In this document: one piece after another, positions 10,411-21,606 of the stretch | Layout of the letters: the number at the start of each line of letters is the position of its first letter | Position numbering within the stretch: the first letter of the stretch is position 1 | Origin: Apiospora phragmitis | Lineage: Eukaryota > Ascomycota > Sordariomycetes > Amphisphaeriales > Apiosporaceae | Direction of reading: 5' to 3' | Length of the DNA stretch: 64,000 nt | NCBI GenBank assembly: GCA_038363925.1 | Contig: JAQQWL010000015.1 | Coordinates: 2,356,001 to 2,420,000, forward strand | The notes under the pieces: model-generated | What the model saw: only the letters and a program-made list of their open reading frames with translations | Database searches by the model: none | What the model was told of the DNA's origin: nothing | Position numbers and translations under genes: made by a program

Positions 10411-12115
10411 CCTACGCGTACCTGAGCTCCCCCGCATGGGATTGCCACGCTGGGCTACTCAGCTACCACCTACATACCTTGTACATACTAAAATTGGAAG
10501 CCTTCACATCTTCAGTCACGATGAGCAGGTAAGCCTGCGTAATGGCGGAAGGCAAGGCATACAGATCCTCCTAGGCCAACGCATACTCATCGTTGCACGA
10601 TTGGGTTCACATAGAAAGACTCTTATCTACAAATAAAAATAATAGCCTACAGTAGCAGCCCATAAGATGCCATGGGTGTTCTCAAGTGATCTAATTCCTT
10701 GGATGTTCAGTATCATAGTACCGTGTAAGTGCATGGTCAGCCAAAGAGGGGTTGCAGGTGGTCTGCTGCATCAATTCGTTGGGAAGGAAAAGGTGAGCTC
10801 CATGCATACACCTACATAAGTTCTAATTACAGAAGAATTCCTTGCCTAGCTAGGCCCGGCCCGGAACACTGTTGCAGCACTACTGGGTGACCACTTTGAC
10901 CGGCTCCCCGGGCCCAGGACTTCTCGTACGTGCCACTGAGTCTGTAAATCCGGCTTCGGCCTTAGGTGGGGCTCAGTGACGCAGCCAAGTACCGCGCCTT
11001 CATGGCAAGGGAGAGACTGTAGCTGTTAATTTTTTAATTTTTTTTATTGCTGTCTTGGTACATTTTCTACGGTATGCAGATGTTTGAAAATATCTGCTCT
11101 GGATGGGGTTCGAACCCCGTCTGTAGTGACCTGCTGTCCCGTTTGATGTGTTCACTTAGCTCAGTGGTCAGTTGTGTGGGTTTCATTCTAAGAGCTACCT
11201 ACCTGCAGTGATTGCGATTGTTGATTATTGGGTTTGATCGTGATATGTACGTGTAGGTGTGCCAGGGCCCAGCCAAAAGGCAGAACCTCGGGGAGCTTGC
11301 CTGCAGCTTGCAGCCAATTTGAGCAGCCCCACCCAAACAAGCTCTAGTTATAAGGGCTAAAAACAGAGAAATTTCCCGTGGAAGGTCCCGGGGGAACATG
11401 TTGGTTGACCTGGTCGCAGTGTTCTCCTGGATCAGCACCCGGGACTTCCTGCGTGTTACTGGGGGTCGTAAGTCCACGCCTGTGAATCCCATCTGAGCTG
11501 GCTCTCAGGACGAGGGTCTGTGTTACGGTGGTCTCTCAGTGACGCAGATGAGTACCGGATCCGTTCCGTGGAAAGCCTATAGCATTATCTTTTTCTTTCC
11601 TTTCTTTTTCTCTTTTTCTTTTTTTAAACTCTTTTCTTCTCTGCATGCGTGCATGCCGTGGAGATGTTCAAACGGTACGCTCAGTGGTTGATTCGAACTC
11701 GCCTGCTGCTGTCCGCCTTTCTTGGTCATTTGGCTTAGTGGCCTGTTGCTCGGATCTGATTCTGCATTGGACTTTGCTGGCTCTGGCCAGCATAAGCAGT
11801 AATTACAAGCATGTGCACACCACTGGGCGATACCAGGCTACACTGGCTAACACTTTCCCCGGTTCGTTCCATCTCAATCATTCACTGCCAGCAGCATTGC
11901 GCTATCTGGTACATTTACACGGATTATCTCGGCAATATCAACAGCTATCCGTAAAGGATGTCATATTATAATATATATAAAAATATCGGCTTTATTTAAA
12001 AAAGGGGGTCAAGTTCTGGAAGAGAGAAGGAGGCCCCAGACTTAATCTTCAAACTTCTTAACATATGCAAATCATCAATTCTCGTATCTTATGCAGTACA
12101 TGGCTTCGACCTTCC

Positions 12116-13240
12116 CTAGTATGTACTGCCCATGACAGACAGGCGACCCCCGTCCGTTATTAGGATGAGACCATTGGAGTAGCTGCCGGCCCGGCTGGCC
12201 AGATATAAGATCGCACCACACATCTCCTCGTCTGCGCCCCATCGCCTCGCAGGGATGAACCGTTCATCTTCAATCGACTCTTCGGCCGGGTTGCGGCTGT
12301 TGATCAGCACCGAAGCTAGATCCGAGGGGTACACTGTCAAGGAGAAGTCAGCTTCAATGTTCCGCAACAGCGTCTGCTACTATTATGGTCCGTGGTCGAC
12401 TAGGTACCAAGCTACACAGCTAAACAGAAGGAATTGAAACAAGATCCTACCTCCTGGAGCAATGGCGTTGACACGGATGCCGAACCTGGCCAACTGGGTG
12501 CTGGCATGCTTGGCCACCTGCATGATGGCGACCTTGCTGGTCAGGTACGGGGGCGACGAGGACCAGTAGCGGCTGAAGGCCGAGATGCTGGTGGTGAAGA
12601 TGACCTGGCTCTGGATGGCGGACACATCTTGGCTATTACTACTACCACCATTAGCGGCAAGCGGCTTGCCCCATCCACCAGCCTTGAGCGCGTTCCGGTT
12701 CCCGGCGTCGAGCAGCTCGAGGAATGCCGTCATGGTGAAGAAGGCGCCCGTCACGTTGAGCGCCGGCGTGTCGTTCATCTCGTCCATGGCGAAATCGGTG
12801 AAGAGTGTTTGGCGCAGCTCCGAGACGGAGTGGTCCGGATGGAAGCGAGCTGCCGGGCCGATGCTGCCCGAGTTGGCCACGACCAGGTTCACGTAGCCGG
12901 CATCAGCTGTCACGAAGTCGACCGCGGCCTGCAGGTCGGACTTGGACGTCACGTCGCACTGGAAGGGGATCAGGCTCGGATGCTCCTTGGCCGCGGCCTC
13001 GAGGACCTCCAGGCGACGGCCCAGGATGTAGACTTTGGCGGCGCCGTTGAGGGCAAGGGCGCGGGCCATGGTAAGCCCGATGCCTAGGAGCTGTTTTTAG
13101 TCATTTTGTCCACACGAGCTGATAACGTATCCCAGGAACAAGCGACGGAAGTAAGACAGCTGACCTGATCCTCCTCCCGTAACGACAGCCACGATGCCGT
13201 CGACACGGAAGATAGTGCTTGAGTCGAAGGCAGTGTTCAT
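12116..13240 (-). CDS. Short-chain dehydrogenase/reductase (SDR)
   Basis: Three exons, complement(12116..12333, 12451..13083, 13165..13240), give 308 residues. Junctions read GGGSG-IGLTMARAL and IAPG-VYPSDL, both in frame. The classical SDR signatures are complete: TGGGSGIG (residues 21-28) for the NAD(P) dinucleotide fold, CDV at 68-70, NSG at 96-98 in place of the usual NNAG, catalytic Ser around 191-193 and Tyr205-x3-Lys209 in SPPYLTSK. The C-terminus has the usual substrate-loop and GGR-x(5)-STY end. It should be a soluble NAD(P)H-dependent oxidoreductase of the type often found beside fungal metabolite genes. The substrate is unknown. A 217-aa plus-strand frame is its antisense shadow. 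Confidence 0.9.
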
Positions 13241-14574
13241 GTTTGCGATTTGCCTTTTCTTCTGGCGAATAAATTACCTGGATTTGAATGCCGGTTCAGT
13301 GACGAAGAAGACAGGATTCCAATGTTGCATCGCATCCTGTTCAGTCGATATATATACGTACGTCCTAATGACCCTACTCTGTCCTACCGAGAGCCCCCTC
13401 ACACCCAGCATGCGAGACAGCAGAAAGATGAGCTGCAAAGTCTCACTATCCCGATCGGTCGTTGAGATTAGAATCAAGGTTCAGCCCTTTCAGGGGTAGC
13501 GCCCGTGGTTGGCGGGCGGCCGACGGCGACCGCCGCTAAACTCGAAACGACATTGGCTTTAGTTTTGTTGCAGGGGTGGGTTTACGAAGGCGGCCACCAG
13601 TGGGGAGTTAGAAACGCACGAACACCGTCCCCAGACTTCCAACCAGTGTGTTGTTTTGCTTCTATCTCTTCAAGTCTTCTTTTCGCTGTCTCTGATCATC
13701 TGCAACCAACCTATCCCACGTTGGGCCAGCCATTCTTCGATATCATTGGCACCCTTCTGATCTCGCACCTTCAACGTTGTTTTGGCCCAATTGCCTTTCT
13801 TCCCGTCCTCAAGACTCTCGTAAATTGCGAATCGGCCCCATGGAGACGCAGCAACTTCGGAAGTACTGCAGACTGCGCAGAATCCTCGCTAGTAGCTGCG
13901 AAAAGCGCTGTTGTTGCAGGAAAAGCACCCTAGCACGGGTCACGTGCTCATTGACCTATTCCTTTTGTCTATATATAGCACGAGAACACTTCTCTCTTTT
14001 GTACGTATTCTTACTTTCCTTTAGATAGCACTTTATGTATCATCTGTTGCTCTCGATGGTGCAATAGCTGTCATTGCGTACTTGCTACAACATGAAGAGC
14101 TTGGCTATCCCCGCGACTGCACAGTTCTGTCGTTGGGACGATAGATCTCAGGAACTGCAAGAGTCGCTCCTCTTCAAGGCTATCGTTGTTCGTCGCCACC
14201 ACCATCTCAAAGAGTGCAGATTGATAGGTCCCAAGGCCCCCCGATAGATTCTTACATTTCCTGCTCCCTTTTTTTTCCTACAAGATTAAACCAAAAATCT
14301 ATCACGGCGCTGGGCGCTGAGATGAGCTGGCGGGCCGACCTGGCCCCTAGAGTACAGATCGCCGAGATGTCAAAACAACTGCGGTTATTGCGTTTAACCA
14401 CAAATAGCACCTAGTTACTTCAGCCTATTCCAAAGCTGTTGGCCAATGCCTGGCAGCAATCCTTGCTGATAGCGAGAATCCCGGGCCACCCGTGGTCTAA
14501 GGTGTTTTCGACGTGCACCAAGGCAAGAACAGATATTAAAGCGCAGAAGCGACCCTTGCTCGATGATCGCTGAG
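13241..14574. other. Intergenic, no gene recognised
   Basis: A 142-codon frame at 13505-13933 has no family match, unusual composition and no partner exon, so I do not call it. A TATATATA box lies near 13971. The 3' side holds the likely terminator region of the minus-strand F-box gene. Confidence 0.4.
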
Positions 14575-16123
14575 CTAGAACCAGTTCCCTCCCCGCTCGT
14601 CCGTTTTGCTATTCTTAGGGTTCGTCGAGACGATCCGCCGTCCGGGGACGGTATCCGTGAACGCACCCTCAAATGTGCCGTTGATCGACCGCCGGCCTAT
14701 CTCGGCGAAGCTGTCGTACTCGTCCTGGTCCTGGCCGGCGACGGCCGCCCACTCCCTGTCGTCCGGGCGCCGCGCGGGCCCCCAGGTCGCTCCAGCGCGA
14801 GACCGCGAGGGCCGGCTTGAAGCGCCCGGGCCCGTTGGCGGCGGCGACGCTCCGGTCCTCGGCCGTCTTGAGCTCGAACAGGTACTCGGTGGGGCAGCGC
14901 GAGCAGCGCCGGATGGGCCTGCAGCGGCCGCAGGTGAGGGGGGGAACGAGGCCGGCCGCCCTCCGGGGCGGCACCCCGAGCCGGGTCTGGAGGCCCAGCT
15001 TGGCACTGGCCGCCTCGACGGGTAGGTGGTCCAGGGCACACTTGGGGACCGACGTCAGCTCGCCGGCCTTCCAGTGGCTGCACACGCTGAAGTAGGGCGT
15101 GTAGTCCGCCCGGCTGAAGAGCAGCATGCGCTTCGCGGCGTCCGGCAGGCCGCCCGCGACGAAGACCTGGGACGTGACGCGCATTAGGACGTGCCCCTTG
15201 TTGGTGATGTGGTACGCACTGCTGTGGGTCCAGTTGGAACCCGACTCTTTCCATCGTCGGCCGAGGGACTGGTGTGGGATGCCGTACGCGGGCCCCAGGG
15301 CCCAGTGCCGCTTGGCGAGCTGCACGAACGTGAAAGGTAGCGTTCGCCCCTCCGTAATGCGTATCCGCGGCGGCGGGAGCATGGCGTTCTTCCGATTTAG
15401 GCACTCAAATAAGGGGTTGAGGACATTCTGAGGCTTCAGGCTCTCGAACCCCGGCTGTATCCGCAGATGCCACTGGGCACATGGGAAGCAGAATAGGTGT
15501 CGGGGCAGCCTTCTGTCCATGGCGAGCAGGAAATCGAGACGGTCAGAATGGTTCGACGGGTCCCGGAGCAGCCGGTACGGCAACGAGCCCAAGCGCGCCG
15601 CCATGGTCCGGCATGTGGAGGAGAGTCTGGCCACGTCCAGCGCGGACAGATACTCGGCCACGTGCAGCCACAGTTCGGGAGACAGAGAAGCCAGCATCGC
15701 CGTGCCGTCTGGTTTGGACAGGTCGTACTCCAGGGAGTCCCTGTGGTGGTGCGCCTCCGCGATCGCGTCGAGGTCCTCGTTGTACGTTAGAGCGTGCAAC
15801 ATCTCGGTCACATCCTTCCGCTCTCCGGTGTCTTTGTCCAGAAGGCGGTGAGGTTGTGTTGGCGCCCGCTGGGCCTTGGTCGCTTGAGAATGCTGGGGGC
15901 TCGCGGGTTGCCGTTTGCTGGCCGAGTGCATGCTGCTGCGCCGGCTCGAGATGCTGGCTGAGTCGTTTCGCCAGGGTTCCGCCAGCTTGTCCGGGTCGGG
16001 GCTGGCAAACCCAATCTTCGACTTCTTCTTCTTGGTCAGCTTCCCCCGCCTGCCCGGCTCTTTGCTTGATCGCAGCCCCATCATGGCCCGAAGGCCGCCC
16101 TTCTTCGTCGTGGTGTCGGCCAT
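14575..16123 (-). CDS. F-box protein with a single frameshift near the 3' end
   Basis: The start is placed at 16123 (MADTTTKKGG) because the 61 residues an upstream ATG would add are proline-rich and span a G homopolymer. Residues about 145-190 form a clear F-box (LASLSPELWLHVAEYL ... CRTMAARL). A conserved-looking middle follows with paired cysteines (CFPCAQWH) and later a CGRCRPIRRCSRC cluster. The frame is lost close to 14770 in a GC-rich run of Gs and Cs. The protein continues in the next frame (PDDREWAAVAGQDQDEYDSF ... GGNWF) to the stop at 14575, about 65 residues on. One extra base explains the break. It could be a sequencing indel or a recent mutation. Probable role: SCF adaptor, substrate unknown. 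Confidence 0.75.
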
Positions 16124-17572
16124 GGCAAGAGGATGGACTCGAGCGTGTCGCTGATCCGGTAGAATACGCCCCCTAAGGGTGCGATGCTCCAGGTCTTCTG
16201 CAGGTGGTCCGGGGGGGGGGGGTCTCCACTCCGGCGCTGGAAGCCTAGCTGACTCAACCAAGGTTGAGCGGGAAAAAGGATACAGGGCTTGGTCAAGGCT
16301 GGGCATTTGTGGGGTGAAAATGATTCCAACGCTCAGGGGCGTAAATCGATGATAAAGAGGGAAATGGTCACGGGACTGAAGTAAAAAAATTCATTTGGGC
16401 TGCTTGACCGAGGAAGCCTGAAGACGGTCGTCATCGTGGAGTAACTAGTGCCACCCTTGGTCGTGCTCGCGCGTCCCACACTCCGCCCCATCCGAGATTG
16501 CTGTCGGCGCTCAGGCGGATGCATCACGCACTAGGGCCCTAGTAGCCCCGGATCGGCCCGGAACATGTTCCCCATGCTTCCTTGGATCCCGCTTGTCCCG
16601 TGGCTGGACATCTGGAGATCTGCTCTTCCCGCTGGAGCCGAGAAAATGTCGGATCCCCTATCGATAAGCCCATTTCAGCATCCCCACCGCCTCCGTCAAC
16701 TATCATCATTCAGTTCATCCCGTGAGAACAGCATCGCTGCATATGCGCGGGTGACTATAGCGCCCATGAAGTTCGGAATACACACCCAAAGCGGACTCTT
16801 AAAGAAACTGACAGCTGGGGGTGAGAATCAGTAAACGGATTACTCGAATCTGTCAATGGGGGCAGGTGGGGGGGGCAGGGGCTGAGCTACTGCAGTCAGC
16901 CAGCGCTTAGCTACCTAGGTGGAGCCATGTACTCAGTGCGCAATGAATAACCTTTAGGCTGTATTGAAGTGTCGGACTGTGAACAATTGCATCATTCTGC
17001 AGCCTATTCGAATCCCTCTCGGGGGGCAACACCACTGCTTTAGTATGTGTAACGTCGCCACACATAGAATGCCGATCAGACACCTATCCGTCCTGTTTGA
17101 CCTATCCACGTAGTCTGTTGCTGCCGGGCTAACTTGACAGGAATAGAAACGTCAAAACGCCAACACTCGGCCACGTTGTAGTCATGCAAGTCATGGTAGG
17201 ACTGGCTGACAGGGAGGGGGGCTTACGCCCCCAAAAGTTTGCAAGTCGAGCCCGCCTGAAGACAGGCTAGGAAGGATTTGCAATAGGCGCGGGCCTGGTA
17301 GGACTTTCATGGGTTTGGGGTTCATTGGTATTAACCAATGACCACTGCAGCTGGTGTACACCACTTCAACCATCACTTCAAGGATCCCATTCATCTAAAG
17401 CGGGCTATGCCTATCGCTTAGGTACTCTGAATTGCAGCAGACACAGCCCGATGCACTTGGTTGCACATGTCTCTTGGGTCTATAACGATGCAGAAGAAGC
17501 ACATCTGTTCTCTCCTAACCCTATTGTCTTTTTCATACCACAACGAACAATTTGACAGTGATCAAGCTGCCG
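16124..17572. other. Intergenic, no gene recognised
   Basis: Holds the upstream region of the minus-strand F-box gene (including a G10 run at about 16211) and that of the plus-strand rhodopsin-domain gene. Short frames at 16565-16834 and 17191-17394 show no homology that I recognise. Confidence 0.4.
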
Positions 17573-19127
17573 ATGGATTCTGGCAGCTCATCATCCGGTA
17601 CTGTCCCGGAGACAACGGAACAAACCATATCAGAGACAGCATTCTATGCAAGTTCTATTCATCAAAGTTATAGCTAATCACAGATTCTATATGACAATCC
17701 GTCTAGCTTGAGATTGGGGTGCTCCCAGCTAACCTTCTACATCTGGTACAGGCACTAGCGTGGGTCTTCTTCGCCATATGCACCATCGCATTGGCCGTTC
17801 GGCTGTATATCCGGCATGCCTGCTTCCGCAGTTTCCTAGTCGATGATTACCTTATGGTTGTCGCCTTATCCATCCAGTGCATCGCAGCCGTACTGGTCCA
17901 GGTCTACATCCATTATACGTACCAGCTCCAAAGGCTCCAAAAGGAAGACTTGTTCAAGCTCGGCCCGGATGCCTTGCACGACTCCTACATGGGCTTCATG
18001 TACATGGCAGTCTGTATGGTGTTGATTATAGTCGGAATCGGCATCGTAAAGCTTACCTTCCTGCTGTTTTTCCGACGCCTAGGTGCCAAAGTCAGATGGT
18101 AAGCCAATCTCAGATTCTATTACTTGCTATCCCAGTTTTTCTCAGGGCAGCTAACATAGAGAGTTGAATAGGTTCAACATGATGTGGTGGGCCGTACTGT
18201 TCTTCACCATAGCTACCGTAGTGACCCAAATCGGGATCCTTCCTTATTCCTGTCTCTTTGGAGGTGCCGACAACTATTTTGGCGGTTATTGCACCAGTCC
18301 AGCGGCATGGCACCGGTTTTTCTACATTGTCCTTGCCTCCGCCGCGATGGATGCTGTATCGGATTTTCTCAGTACGTATTAGGTCTTTCGTTTTCCCCCT
18401 TCATGGACCAGCAGGGCAAGCTACCTTTCCAGTTGATCCGAGTCATCACCCCCCCACTACATGATCAGTCCACCTAATCCGCGTCGCCGCCATAGTTCTG
18501 TCCCTCCCCGTGACTATCCTTTGGCGTAGTCGCATCGATATACGACAGAAGATCGTTCTTACTTTTGTCTTTTGCCTGACCTTTGTTACCATCGCGGTTA
18601 CAATCGTCCGCGCAACCGTCAACGAGGGAGAGTTTGAATCAGCGATACACAACTCGATAGTGAACAATGTATTAACGTCTCACTGGTTTTGGTTTTATTG
18701 CGAGTTGAGCGTCGGTGAGTTGAATATTATTTCCCAGCGACATGGAGGCCTCTGTTCCCGACCAAGTACTGATGTCTCATCATGCTAAGCATTTCTAATC
18801 TCATGCATCGTATCATTCCGGTCGCTCTTCATCCAACGAAGGAACAGTGCCTTGGACCGCCAGCGGCAGAAGAGGCAGCCCCAGGCGGCTCATCAAGGCG
18901 CCCTTCATCGGGATTGGCGCTCCCGGATGCACCGCTTCCATAGCAGTCTTCTCGACACGTGCCGAGAACTGGACGGATGGCAATATAGTGATGATACTGG
19001 GCCGTCCTCCAATGGCGTGCGCCCGCTCCCTGACGCGCCGGCAGGCCTCATGACAGTCGACTTCCACGATGACGCCAATTGGAGAAAAGAGGCACCAGCA
19101 GCGCCGACCAGCTCTGCCCTCTCGTGA
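17573..19127 (+). CDS. Fungal rhodopsin-domain integral membrane protein, five exons
   Basis: Proposed exons are 17573..17647, 17707..18098, 18172..18371, 18469..18714 and 18790..19127 (416 residues). The last four are well supported: junctions read KVRW-FNMMWW, DFL-IHLIRVAAI and ELSV-AFLISC, all with good donors (GTAAGC, GTACGT, GTGAGT) and phases. Seven hydrophobic helices are present, with the family's typical LVDDYLMVVAL, YIVLASAAMDAVSDFLI and loop cysteine features, then a soluble basic tail. This is the Rhodopsin_dom_fungi (SAT4/PTH11-like) family: seven-helix plasma-membrane proteins, some acting as surface sensors. The first exon (MDSGSSSSGTVPETTEQTIS...) depends on a GC-AG intron (GCAAGT donor at 17648) and is less certain; an in-frame TAG at 17704 blocks a simple upstream extension. 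Confidence 0.85.
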
Positions 19128-19559
19128 GAACGTTTCGACTCAGCGCATAGCTTGATACCAACTCAAGTTTGACACATGTCTTCAAATGTAGTCTGTTTGT
19201 CATGCATCTCGGAGCTCTAACGTGAAAAGAGCCTGCTCATTGGTCCTTTGGCTTAGCTGTTCTCGAGACTTTTCTTTGTAATCTTGTTTTTAGTTGGAAG
19301 AATACTATTATCTTGGTCATGTATCTGAAGCAGACCCCAGGCAAACCCAAGCTTTCTGGCCAGAAGGGCAACAACCTCATAGATTGACTTTTTTAAAGTC
19401 CAACACTGGTTAAGCATTTGCGAGTCTCATCATGGCAGCTTATGCAGCAGCATTCATATGCTGTGCAAGTTGAGAGATCAACTACGCTGTATTGGTGTGA
19501 AGCTCGACAAGTTGAATAGATATTGCGCTCTTAACCTAATGTTATCACCTACCTCTTCA
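19128..19559. other. Intergenic, 3' flanks of two convergent genes
   Basis: No coding signal. AT-leaning sequence between the end of the rhodopsin-domain gene and the start of the minus-strand remnant. Confidence 0.4.
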
Positions 19560-19920
19560 TATCAAACATGTAACTTGGTAATAGCCGAAGAGTAGACTAA
19601 CCCCCCTACAAAAGGTCATGAATGCTAACAGGAACGCGCCAATACCAACCCCCCCTGCACGTCGCCCTGCGCGACAGCCCAACCAATGGCCACTACGAGG
19701 CACACCATAAACACAGCAGAGCCGCAGAGGAAGAAGACGAACGTGTCGACGACGCCCTCGACGAAGGCGATACCCCAGCCAGTGGAGTTCCCCTTTTGGG
19801 GGACAAGGCCTGAGCTTCTCGCGTGGCTTTTCTGGGGGCTCGCCGGTACAGGTCCGACAGGACGTCCGCATGCGTCGGATGCTCGAAAAAGTCCACCAGG
19901 AGATTTGATATAAGGGCTGT
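19560..19920 (-). pseudogene. Decayed C-terminal membrane module of a fungal protein
   Basis: The coding signal steps through three frames on the minus strand. It starts as VDFFEHPTHADVLSDLYRRA (about 19800-19900), then shifts near a C5A4G4 run (about 19795) to GNSTGWGIAFVEGVVDTFVF and a hydrophobic helix. It then shifts again at a G7 run (about 19656) to GIGAFLLAFMTFCRGV and a stop near 19560. The order of features (ENPxHA..., STGWG-x-x-VEG, hydrophobic helix, DVQGG-x-GIGGFxLAF) is one I know from the C-termini of many large fungal hypothetical proteins. No upstream remainder is visible nearby. Both shifts fall in homopolymers. Confidence 0.5.
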
Positions 19921-20314
19921 GATGTCGATTTAGAGAAATTGATATAATACCCCCAGCGTGAGATCCCATCCTGTGAGATGATGGATGATACTTGTATTGA
20001 ATGCATGGCAACTGCATCGCCACTGCCGCGTGACGGAATATGACAAAGAGGCTATTAATTCAACGAGGAACTTTTCATTCGTGACTCAGCTTTTTCCTCA
20101 TCTACACGCATTGAACATGCTTCAAGCCACGGCGACAGTTTACCCAGAAACTACTGTACGACCTCATTGAACCAATATTGATAGACCTTGAAAGCGAACC
20201 AGAGCGCCGTGCTTGCGGAGAGCGCCGCGGAAATGCAGTTGTAGTGTGCTTGGTCTACGGCACCAAGGGTGCAGCTAGGTCGGAGCCGAAGTGATTCCAT
20301 GGCCCTACACGCGT
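19921..20314. other. Intergenic with a possible short exon on the minus strand
   Basis: A minus-strand frame from an ATG at 20300 to about 20151 (MESLRLRPSCTLGAVDQAHY, then a hydrophobic stretch) could be the first exon of the remnant described just before, but I could not find a convincing splice junction to it. Confidence 0.25.
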
Positions 20315-21606
20315 TTAAATCATCGCAACATGCCCCCTGTCTATGCCCGTCTGCACATCCTCCTCGCACGGTACCACCTCAGCCACATCGGAGCTAAACC
20401 GGCAAACATAGCGTTCCTTCTCCTGCAATGCCTCCGTGGCGTCATCCACGCTATAGTCCTTGTCCCGTTCGTGCCGCAGGCCCTTGATGCTCCGTGCTAT
20501 GTCCGTCGCGAACTCGCTATCGTGGATGGACTTCCGGCGGTGCTGGCTCGGCCACACGTAGCTCTGAACCTCCCTAAGATGAATGTTCCCGTGAACCGGG
20601 CGCGGTATCAAGACGCCGTATTTCCAGTCGGATCGTGCCCTATGATCGGCCCGGCACTGCCAGGCAAGCGGGCGGTTCTGCGTGAAATGCACGCGCCTGA
20701 GCCCCCTAGGCCCTGGCTGACGAAGCACCCGGACAGCCTGGGCGCTAGTCAGGAAGATAGCGTCGAGCTCGAGATCCGAGAGAGCCGGTAACTCCGCTAG
20801 CAGTGTCCAGGCGCGCCCTAGGCCGCGATCTCCCTCAACATCGACCTCAGTAACCGAGAGCTCGTATCCGGGGTCCAGCGGCACCTCGTCGTTGGCGGGC
20901 AGCACGCGCAGGCTAACCTTGGAGACGAGGCTCGCTAGTCTCGGTGGTAGGTTTTCGAAGAAATTGACGCACTCGCCCGTCTGAGCGAATGCGAACGTGT
21001 TACGCGTCCAGAATATGGTGGACGCCTCCTCATACCACTGCCAGCATACCAGCAAGACTTGCAGCTGCCCGAAACGCGCGCACGGGCACGGCAGGGACCA
21101 GGTCTGGGGATGGGCCGCGGCCGTAGCCGCGCCGTCCAGCATAGCGTGCACACCCACTTATTCGTCTGTTCGGGTGCCCAGCGGCTTAGCCACGGGTCGC
21201 GCCAAATGGGGAGTCGGCTGAGCTGCGTGTCCAAGTCGGTGTTGGGCTGCATCCGCGACGCGCACGTGTACCGGGACCGGACCGAGCGCTCGAATCGCGG
21301 CCGGATGCTCTCGTGCGGCGGCACCTTCCGCCGTTTCTCGCATTCGGCCTGGTGCTTCACGTCCCACTTCACTGGTCGCACCAGCAGCTGCGCGAAGATC
21401 TCGTTGCGCACCTCGCGCGGCAGGCCATGGAAGAGCTCGCCGAGCTGCGCGCTGCCAGGAGTGGGAGTGTCGTCGTCATCGTCGTCATCGGATTTCGAAG
21501 TGGCGCTCTCTGTTCCATTGTCGTCGGGGATGAGGTGCTCCCACTCCCAGCGTGAACCGGGCTCGATGCGTCCTGAACGGCTTGCACGTTTTCTGTGTCG
21601 CTCCAT
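20315..21606 (-). CDS. F-box-like protein broken by one frameshift
   Basis: The first 150 codons run from MERHRKRASRSGR at 21606 through an acidic D7 stretch into FHGLPREVRNEIFAQLLVRP, the 2EXR/F-box-like opening of a large fungal family (DUF7730-like). Near 21155 the frame shifts and coding continues as AMLDGAATAAAHPQTWSLP ... VLLVCWQWYEEASTIFWTRN ... to the stop at 20315. The last part carries the family's typical YEEA-x-x-IFW-x-x-NTF segment. A single missing base (or two extra) restores continuity. Length with the shift repaired would be about 430 residues, normal for the family. Function is unknown; the family is usually regarded as F-box-like. The 255-aa plus-strand frame is its shadow. 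Confidence 0.7.

Larger units (their letters stand above)
8866..11960. repeat. Array of decayed repeats with tRNA-promoter-like boxes
   Basis: GC-normal noncoding DNA built from diverged copies of the same segments. One landmark, a TGTAGCTG(T)TAATTTTT stretch followed by a T-rich run, recurs near 9464, 11022 and as a variant at 11578. Another, CTCAGTGACGCAG followed by GAGTACCG or AAGTACCG, occurs at about 10972 and 11538. ATTCGAACC or GGTTCGAACC motifs occur at 10081, 10251, 11109 and 11691. Each is followed 37-48 bp later by a TGGCTCAGTGG-like motif (10124, 10289, 11156, 11730). Unit spacing in the right half is about 560-580 bp. The two motifs resemble the B and A boxes of tRNA-type pol III promoters but in the wrong order for a tRNA gene. 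I see no protein-coding signal. It could be a decayed SINE-like or other non-autonomous family. Confidence 0.6.

Noticed and set aside
10081..11749. tRNA genes suggested by TTCGAACC and GCTCAGTGG motifs
   Set aside because: The motifs are in the wrong order or orientation, and no acceptor or anticodon stem can be drawn; treated as repeats.
12434..13087. 217-codon plus-strand frame
   Set aside because: Antisense to the SDR, whose active-site and cofactor motifs are complete.
13505..13933. 142-codon plus-strand frame
   Set aside because: No domain, no partner exon and no codon pattern like neighbouring genes; left as intergenic.
15481..16176. 231-codon plus-strand frame
   Set aside because: Antisense to the F-box gene; Ser/Pro/Arg-rich with no recognisable domain.
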